From positions 4,707,001-4,771,000 of the forward strand of contig NZ_CP041191.1 of the NCBI RefSeq assembly GCF_006517275.1: a stretch of DNA of 64,000 nt, given 5' to 3'. A model generated the notes under the pieces. The model did not search any database and had not been told where the DNA came from. It was given only the letters and a program-made list of their open reading frames with translations. Source of the DNA: Labrenzia sp. PHM005 (GTDB taxonomy: Bacteria > Pseudomonadota > Alphaproteobacteria > Rhizobiales > Stappiaceae). Below, piece by piece: positions 59,901 to 64,000 of the stretch (the first letter of the stretch is position 1; every line of letters begins with the position of its first letter). A program made the translations under genes and the position numbers.

Positions 59901-62532
59901 GTTCACCGTCAGTCCCAATGACAATGACCGAAAAGTCGGCTGGGCCACCTTCATCGACCCCGCCGTCAAAAGCGGCTTTGATGCCAATGCGCGGTCCGTC
60001 AAGAACAACGGGCAAATCCAACGTGCGCTCGACATACCGTCCACCTGTTTCAACAAGGCGCGCAACAAGCTCGGCATCGTAAAGACCGGTTGTCTCCGGC
60101 AATCCGGGCAATACAGCCCCAAAAGACAGCTGGCCTTGGTCATCGGTCTTGAGACCTGAAGGAAGCGGTGAACGCTCTGAATAGGCGTTCGGGTCTTCAA
60201 TGCCGAATTTGTAACCTGGATAGGTGGCAAGCGTGCGGACTGGCCGGGCAATCACATCCCCTTCCAGAGACTGGCCGCTCGCCGGCGAGCCATAGAGAAA
60301 CTTCGCGGATAAAGCGACTTTCAAAGGCGCGGTGCGGCTGAAGGTATTTGCATCCGTTTCCAGGGCAAAATCGACGCGCTCGGGCTGGTAGTCCTCAACC
60401 AGAAACGTCTTGTCGGCAAGCGCTTCTCCATCCGGATCCAGGAACACCTGCCAGGACCAAATCCCCTGTTGCGCCGTCGGGCTAAGGGTCACGTCTTTCA
60501 CATAACCGCCAAGACCACCATCTTGAACGGTGTAGCGGGCATGTTCCACGCCATCGGGACGGCGGATGATGAAAGTCATCGGCAGGCCGGATTGAGCCTC
60601 AGCCTTTGCCGTTCTGAGCAAGGCTTGAGCATGCACTGTCTCTCCGGCTTTATAAACGCCCCGATCCGACCAAGCGAAAACATCGAGCGGCCCTGGTGCC
60701 GGACGTCCTTCTACGCCGCGGTCGGACAGATCGAAGGCCGGTTTGCGCAAGTCCAGGAAACCGTAGTCACCCTCGGCTGTTTCTGCGACCAACACACCGG
60801 GTGCGCTGCCGCCGTGCCCCCGGGTCAGACCAGCGGCAAACTTTGCAAACCCGTCTTTATCCGTTTCTCCGGTTCCCAAGACCTCATTGTTGACCGCAAT
60901 CAGCCGGACATTCACCCCGGAAATTGCTTTGGCGCGCGACAACGAGCGGACATTGGCCGAAATCCCGCTAGCGCCGGTCATAGCTGTCAGGCCGAGATCG
61001 GACACCAGGAACCACTGTGTTGCCAACGGTCCCCATTGGTTTTTCAAATCCAGTTTGGACCTGGCAGTCATGGCATAGATGCCGGGTTCCATCTGGAGCC
61101 CCGTCTCCGACAGTGGAATGGCAGTCGTGATGTCTTGATTGAGCTCATTGCCGGTCTCGATCACACCTGACCAAACCTTTTCGCCGAGATCCTGTTCAAT
61201 CTTTTCGGCCTGATAGCTGCCCAACTGGCGCAGGAACCTGTTGTCCCGCAAGACGTCCGCCACACCCCTGTCGCCGACCCGATAAATGGTGGCCTCAACT
61301 TCGTTTGTGTTGACCGAGACGATTGGAATGGTCGGTTCGCCGCCCGCTGGAAGGACATAGGAGCGGCCGAGGAAATTCACCGATGGACTGCGGTCCCGAA
61401 CATAGACCGACACCTCTGCGGATTTTTCCAGTTTTTCACCGTCGGCGGCCGGCAGCCCGCTGCGCGCGGTCAACTGATACCGTGCACCGTGACGCACACC
61501 TTCGGCGCAGATTTGGGCACCGTCGGCTTCAATGGAGACAGTCCCATCACCACGCACCGACACATAGGGACTGAGATCTTCACCGACCGGTAGTTTCTGC
61601 GAAAAGACCAGACAGACCCGCGGCGTAGAACTGTCAGAATCCACCTGATGGTCGACGATCCGGAAGCCATGCTGTGCCATCAGCTTGTCATACCGGCGCC
61701 GGACTGGGGCACTTTCTTCCAGGACAAGCGAAGCCCGCAGCGCCTTGATGGCGCCCTTGTAATTGTCGCGCAGAACGAGGCCGCGCCCGAGCAGATCGAG
61801 GGCGAGCGCGCGCTCGGGTTTTGTCACCGCACGCAAATAGGCGTTTGCGGTAGCCGAGATCAGGTTTTTGCGTTTCGTCTCCTTTTCCTGCCAATCCTTT
61901 GGATCCTGTACGATCAGTGCCGAACTCAACTGGACCCAAGGATCGAACTGCGCAGAATCAAACACGATCAACTGGAGAAAATCAGCTTCGGCCAAGGCGC
62001 CATCGCGGTTTGCCAGCGCATTCAATCCGTTACGACGATTTGTTTGCGGATCGAGTCCATTTGGACGCGTGGTGTTCTCGATCCTCTGAACATAGGTCTC
62101 TGCCGCTTCAAGTGTTTTCTGGCTGAGGAAGGTCAGCTCGCCCTTCCGCTCGATTGTTGCATCGGCGCGGACCGGCTGAACTTCGACAATTCGGCCAGCC
62201 ACGGCTCCGGCGAAACTCTGCAATTGACCGGCACCGGATTTCAAAAAACACCAACCGGCGCTGGTGTTGAAGGTAAAGGCCCGGCACTGGTTATCGCCGA
62301 TACACGCCGCCTTGCACCCCTCCAGGTCCACATCCTTGACGGTTCGATAGTCACTACCAAAGAAATCGGCATCGTCGATGGTGACGATCCGCCGGTCTTG
62401 GGCAGGCGCTGAAACAGTTGCCCCCAAAAGCGCCGCACTACTGGCCAGAAAAACGCCAGCTATTAAGCAAGTGAATCTAAAAGCGGATCTATCTGATTGT
62501 TTTAAAGACAAAAACTTCGAAAAATGCCACAT
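56995..62532 (-). CDS. PAN/Apple-domain alpha-2-macroglobulin family protein
   Basis: The 1845-residue protein has a signal peptide or membrane anchor (about 19-42). A PAN/Apple domain with three Cys pairs follows at about 55-115 (DLEGCKAACIGDNQCRAFTF), then a long series of macroglobulin MG domains. The thioester motif CTEQ is at 1395-1398 within YPYGCTEQTTSRALPLL, so the protein probably traps attacking proteases covalently. It is expected in the periplasm, with a protective role linked to the neighbouring PBP1C. The ATG follows GGGAGG. Known family members with a PAN front are frequent in Rhizobiales. Confidence 0.92.
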   Translation of the reverse strand: MWHFSKFLSLKQSDRSAFRFTCLIAGVFLASSAALLGATVSAPAQDRRIVTIDDADFFGSDYRTVKDVDLEGCKAACIGDNQCRAFTFNTSAGWCFLKSGAGQLQSFAGAVAGRIVEVQPVRADATIERKGELTFLSQKTLEAAETYVQRIENTTRPNGLDPQTNRRNGLNALANRDGALAEADFLQLIVFDSAQFDPWVQLSSALIVQDPKDWQEKETKRKNLISATANAYLRAVTKPERALALDLLGRGLVLRDNYKGAIKALRASLVLEESAPVRRRYDKLMAQHGFRIVDHQVDSDSSTPRVCLVFSQKLPVGEDLSPYVSVRGDGTVSIEADGAQICAEGVRHGARYQLTARSGLPAADGEKLEKSAEVSVYVRDRSPSVNFLGRSYVLPAGGEPTIPIVSVNTNEVEATIYRVGDRGVADVLRDNRFLRQLGSYQAEKIEQDLGEKVWSGVIETGNELNQDITTAIPLSETGLQMEPGIYAMTARSKLDLKNQWGPLATQWFLVSDLGLTAMTGASGISANVRSLSRAKAISGVNVRLIAVNNEVLGTGETDKDGFAKFAAGLTRGHGGSAPGVLVAETAEGDYGFLDLRKPAFDLSDRGVEGRPAPGPLDVFAWSDRGVYKAGETVHAQALLRTAKAEAQSGLPMTFIIRRPDGVEHARYTVQDGGLGGYVKDVTLSPTAQQGIWSWQVFLDPDGEALADKTFLVEDYQPERVDFALETDANTFSRTAPLKVALSAKFLYGSPASGQSLEGDVIARPVRTLATYPGYKFGIEDPNAYSERSPLPSGLKTDDQGQLSFGAVLPGLPETTGLYDAELVARLVETGGRYVERTLDLPVVLDGPRIGIKAAFDGGVDEGGPADFSVIVIGTDGERSSADGVTWTLSKVDRRYQWYRLDGRWSYEPITSTRRISSGKLDIGKEQPANLSLPVEWGEYRLDVQGSGNLQTATRVTFQAGWYTANATSDTPDYLDVGLDKETYRPGEVAKLRLKPQMAGTALINVVADGVLSTQTVDVSAEETEIDIPVEESWGAGAYVTASLYRPMDLPQGQMPSRAMGLSWLQVDPEDRNLQVVMDVPAQIRPQTQLDVPIRLANLEAGEEAYITVAAVDVGILNLTAYETPAPENWYFGQRRLGTDIRDLYGQLIDRTAGARGKVRSGGDGMGMRLDAPPPDDEPVALFSGLVKVDDKGEATVTFDVPDFNGALRLITVAWSASGVGHGEQDVEVRAPIVMSASTPAFLAPGDSSRLLLEIDPVDAPSGSYDLELSASDGLSLGGGSGYAQVLDLETGKKAQVIVPISAGEALGRAEIVASLSNSSDETVVKRLNLEIKDTQPPVVRNYGFDLAPGNNLEVSAASFDDLRDDSVKVTLTAGGAARIDIAGLLGALDRYPYGCTEQTTSRALPLLYLSEVAEAAGLGGDDAIRERVIKAIAAVLANQASGGSFGLWNSYGSGGTWLDAYVADFLTRAREKGYRVPDIAFTSALDNLENRIAYASDFESGGEDIAYALYVLARNGRASMGDLRYYLDAKLQSFATPLAKAQLAASLALYGEDERAAAGFGAAIDALSIGPGRSYREDFGSPLRDAAGVTDYVVTASVTDDLNSRAVEALSSADTATQSRSTQDMAWLLLAANALNKSADEALISVSGVEEPGRLAWILEWDDLKAGQVDVRNNGAKPAELLMSVSGQPLSPEPAGGKDYAVERTLYDLDGNLLDPSAVPVNTRVAVVVTVRALTDQPGRLMVVDRLPAGLAIDNPRLVRSGDLGGLSFLSTIDTPEYSSFHAGTFEVSVDQTRWSNQELTFAYLARAATPGDFAHPPASVEDMYRPERHAVTETSRFVVLGPTR

Positions 62533-62900
62533 GGCCAGTCCTCCCGGGCCGAATAACTTTTTCCATCAAGGCACCGGATCATGACGAGGACAAGGCAATT
62601 TTATTTTTGGTGGCCAAATGCCGCCCGGCCGGGGGTCAGAGCACCGGGCAAAAACGTGGAAGCGCTTGACCCGTCTCATTTGTCTGCTGGCAAGGCGGGC
62701 CGGCCGCAGTGGTGCAGGCACCATAAGGGCGGGCCAACGCAGGCCAGCAGGCTCATGAGACGAGGCCCTTTGGGTGACTTTGGCCAGCCCACCGGCTGCG
62801 TTGCATATCTTGCCCGATGCCCCGCATCGCGCTGCGTGCCGCGCCTACCCGGATAGACCGGCCAAAGCCATCAAACGGTTCCACGTTTACGACTGGTGCT
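62533..62900. other. Intergenic gap, no gene recognised
   Basis: The 368 bp between the macroglobulin gene and the ParA gene (both minus strand) should hold the macroglobulin promoter and the ParA end. Open frames on the plus strand (for example 62581-62856) have no Shine-Dalgarno and no family pattern. The sequence is rich in CCGGCC-type repeats without a clear hairpin. Confidence 0.4.
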
Positions 62901-63542
62901 CTAGCCCACCCGGGCAATCAATTCATCGATCAACTGGCCAACTTCCTGAGAGGCTTTGCTGGAGGGGGCATTTTCAGTCACCGCAATCCCCTTGCCCATG
63001 GCAGAGGCAAAGACAGTCCGGTTGCCAAGGCGCGCGCTCAAAGCATCGTAGCCGGAAGACGCGATCGCTTCGGCCATCTCTCCAGTGAGGGAAGCCCGCG
63101 GCGGCACCCGGTTCATGACAAGAAGCGCCGGTGTGCTTTCTCTGGCAGCCAAATCAATCGTCTGAGAGGTCGCCCAAAGGTCCACCGGGGTGGGCTGGAT
63201 CGGAACAATCACAAAGTCTGCCGCATCAATGGCTGGTTTGGCATCGGTATCGGTCTTTGGCGGTGTATCGACGATCACATACCCATGAGAACGTGCCAGG
63301 GAGCGTGCTTCGCGGCGTGCCCCCCAACCGGAAGCAGTACGGAACTCCAAGCCAGTCTGGTCTTCGCCGAGGTTGTCTTCGCGGGCCTCGTACCAAGTCC
63401 CAAGAGACCCTTGCGGATCGACGTCGAGAATTGCGACCGGTTCACCAGAACGTTCCGCCAGCGCCACAGCCAGATGAGCGGCGATGGTGGTTTTTCCCGA
63501 ACCGCCCTTTTGCTGCGCAACTGTAAGTATGCGTCCCGACAT
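62901..63542 (-). CDS. ParA/MinD-type ATPase, orphan
   Basis: The 213-residue protein has the deviant Walker A motif QQKGGSGKTTIAAHLA, the Walker A' Asp in LDVDPQGSLG and the Walker B-like VIVDTPPK. It is short, with no N-terminal helix-turn-helix, and no parB gene lies beside it, so it is probably not the chromosomal ParA. Related orphan ATPases position protein clusters such as chemoreceptors or the cell-division ring. ATG 63542 follows AGGAGAG; the frame's GTG just before it is less likely. Confidence 0.85.
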   Translation of the reverse strand: MSGRILTVAQQKGGSGKTTIAAHLAVALAERSGEPVAILDVDPQGSLGTWYEAREDNLGEDQTGLEFRTASGWGARREARSLARSHGYVIVDTPPKTDTDAKPAIDAADFVIVPIQPTPVDLWATSQTIDLAARESTPALLVMNRVPPRASLTGEMAEAIASSGYDALSARLGNRTVFASAMGKGIAVTENAPSSKASQEVGQLIDELIARVG

Positions 63543-63800
63543 CACTACTCTCCTATTTTCTTAGCCGCATATTGCGACGCAACGTTTCGCAATGCAACAA
63601 AGAGCCGTGTGTTTGATTGAATTAACGTCCCTCTTACACCTTCCCGGCACCATACCTTCCGTGGGATAGTATCAGCCAAGCAACACGGGGGACCGAGCCT
63701 GGAACCTTTACTGACCAGAACGTGGCGTCTTCGCTGGCGCAACCCGGCTTTTTGCAAGAGGGTTCTGCGCCGTCGGCTTGACGGGCACTCCCCCCAAAAT

Positions 63801-64000
63801 GTGGGTGCGCGGTCGGTAGAGTTCAATCTTGCCTGGCTGGAACGATGGAGCGGAAACTTTGATCCCGCCAATGCTTATGCCGATGCAGCATTAAAGTTGA
63901 TGGACCAAAAAACCGATCCAGAGGGTTGGGTTGAAATGATGACCGTCAAAGCGGTCTGTTCCTACAGTCTGGGAAACCATACCCAGGCTGATGAGACACT
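63801..64000 (+). CDS. Probable TPR-repeat protein, 3'-truncated
   Basis: The frame runs off the window. It encodes EFNLAWLERWSGNFDPANAY and then ADAALKLMDQKTDPEGWVEMM with SLGNHTQADE, a helical repeat pattern like tetratricopeptide domains. The first conventional start in this frame is GTG 63801. The frame is open back to 63621, and CTG 63699 sits 6 nt after GGGGGA, so the protein may begin earlier. In related bacteria such repeats often precede a GGDEF domain, but none is visible here. Confidence 0.45.
   Translation, partial: MGARSVEFNLAWLERWSGNFDPANAYADAALKLMDQKTDPEGWVEMMTVKAVCSYSLGNHTQADET

Noticed and set aside
62581..63620. Plus-strand open frames at 62581-62856 and 62817-63620
   Set aside because: They overlap a clear ParA ATPase on the minus strand or the promoter region of the macroglobulin gene; no family pattern.

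Overview
The window is GC-rich, gene-dense chromosomal DNA from an alphaproteobacterium. Gene order and protein character point to the Hyphomicrobiales (Rhizobiales), most likely a Stappiaceae-type marine bacterium such as Roseibium, Labrenzia or Stappia; the genus is my inference. Diagnostic features are the plsX-fabH-ihfA-merR cluster, glyA-nrdR-ribD-ribE-ribH-nusB-thiL, rpoZ-rsh-pyrE-acpS-lepB-rnc-era-recO, an LdtR/LdtP pair, a K+-independent H+-pyrophosphatase and an Omp2-like porin. I see no tRNA, rRNA, CRISPR array, insertion sequence or prophage.

Layout. 1-954: 3' part of a glycerophosphodiester phosphodiesterase. 1034-5481 (minus): fatty-acid/phospholipid start genes plsX and fabH, ihfA, a MerR regulator, a YceD-like protein and a cytochrome bc1 assembly chaperone, with a BamE-like lipoprotein gene divergent. 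6108-15512 (minus): H+-PPase, an MFS transporter, then the riboflavin/thiamine/one-carbon block from glyA to thiL. 15889-19277 (plus): a four-gene operon closely resembling Pseudomonas siaABCD (phosphatase, kinase, phospho-switch protein, diguanylate cyclase). 19313-21834 (minus): a small conserved protein, an L,D-transpeptidase and its MarR-type regulator LdtR. 21989-25794 (minus): valine catabolism (acyl-CoA dehydrogenase, HIBYL-CoA hydrolase, HIBA dehydrogenase) around one small membrane protein; a perfect inverted repeat overlaps the likely promoter.

25991-30925 (plus): hemB, an RDD membrane protein, an SLC13-type permease and an N-end-rule aminoacyl transferase. 30940-32203 (minus): a family 5-like uracil-DNA glycosylase and a NYN-domain protein. 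32589-41531 (plus): the rpoZ-to-recO housekeeping string, with two tandem signal peptidase genes. 41545-43575 (minus): a membrane GGDEF-EAL protein. 43887-46139: parC. 46136-49160: an AraC regulator divergent from DUF2000, Fe-alcohol dehydrogenase and thioesterase genes. 49233-51764 (minus): a periplasmic binding protein, smpB and dapA. 52042-52959: an alpha/beta hydrolase. 53201-54373 (minus): a porin. 54852-62532 (minus): penicillin-binding protein 1C and a giant PAN/alpha-2-macroglobulin protein. 62901-63542 (minus): an orphan ParA-type ATPase. The right edge cuts a probable TPR protein.

Themes. Cyclic-di-GMP signalling appears twice (SiaD-like cyclase and GGDEF-EAL protein). Cell-envelope functions recur (LdtP/LdtR, PBP1C with macroglobulin, porin, BamE-like lipoprotein, signal peptidases). 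The most unusual module is the Sia-type partner-switch operon with a PilJ-like sensor on its phosphatase. Many start codons were moved inward from the longest open frame on Shine-Dalgarno and family-length grounds; each entry says so.
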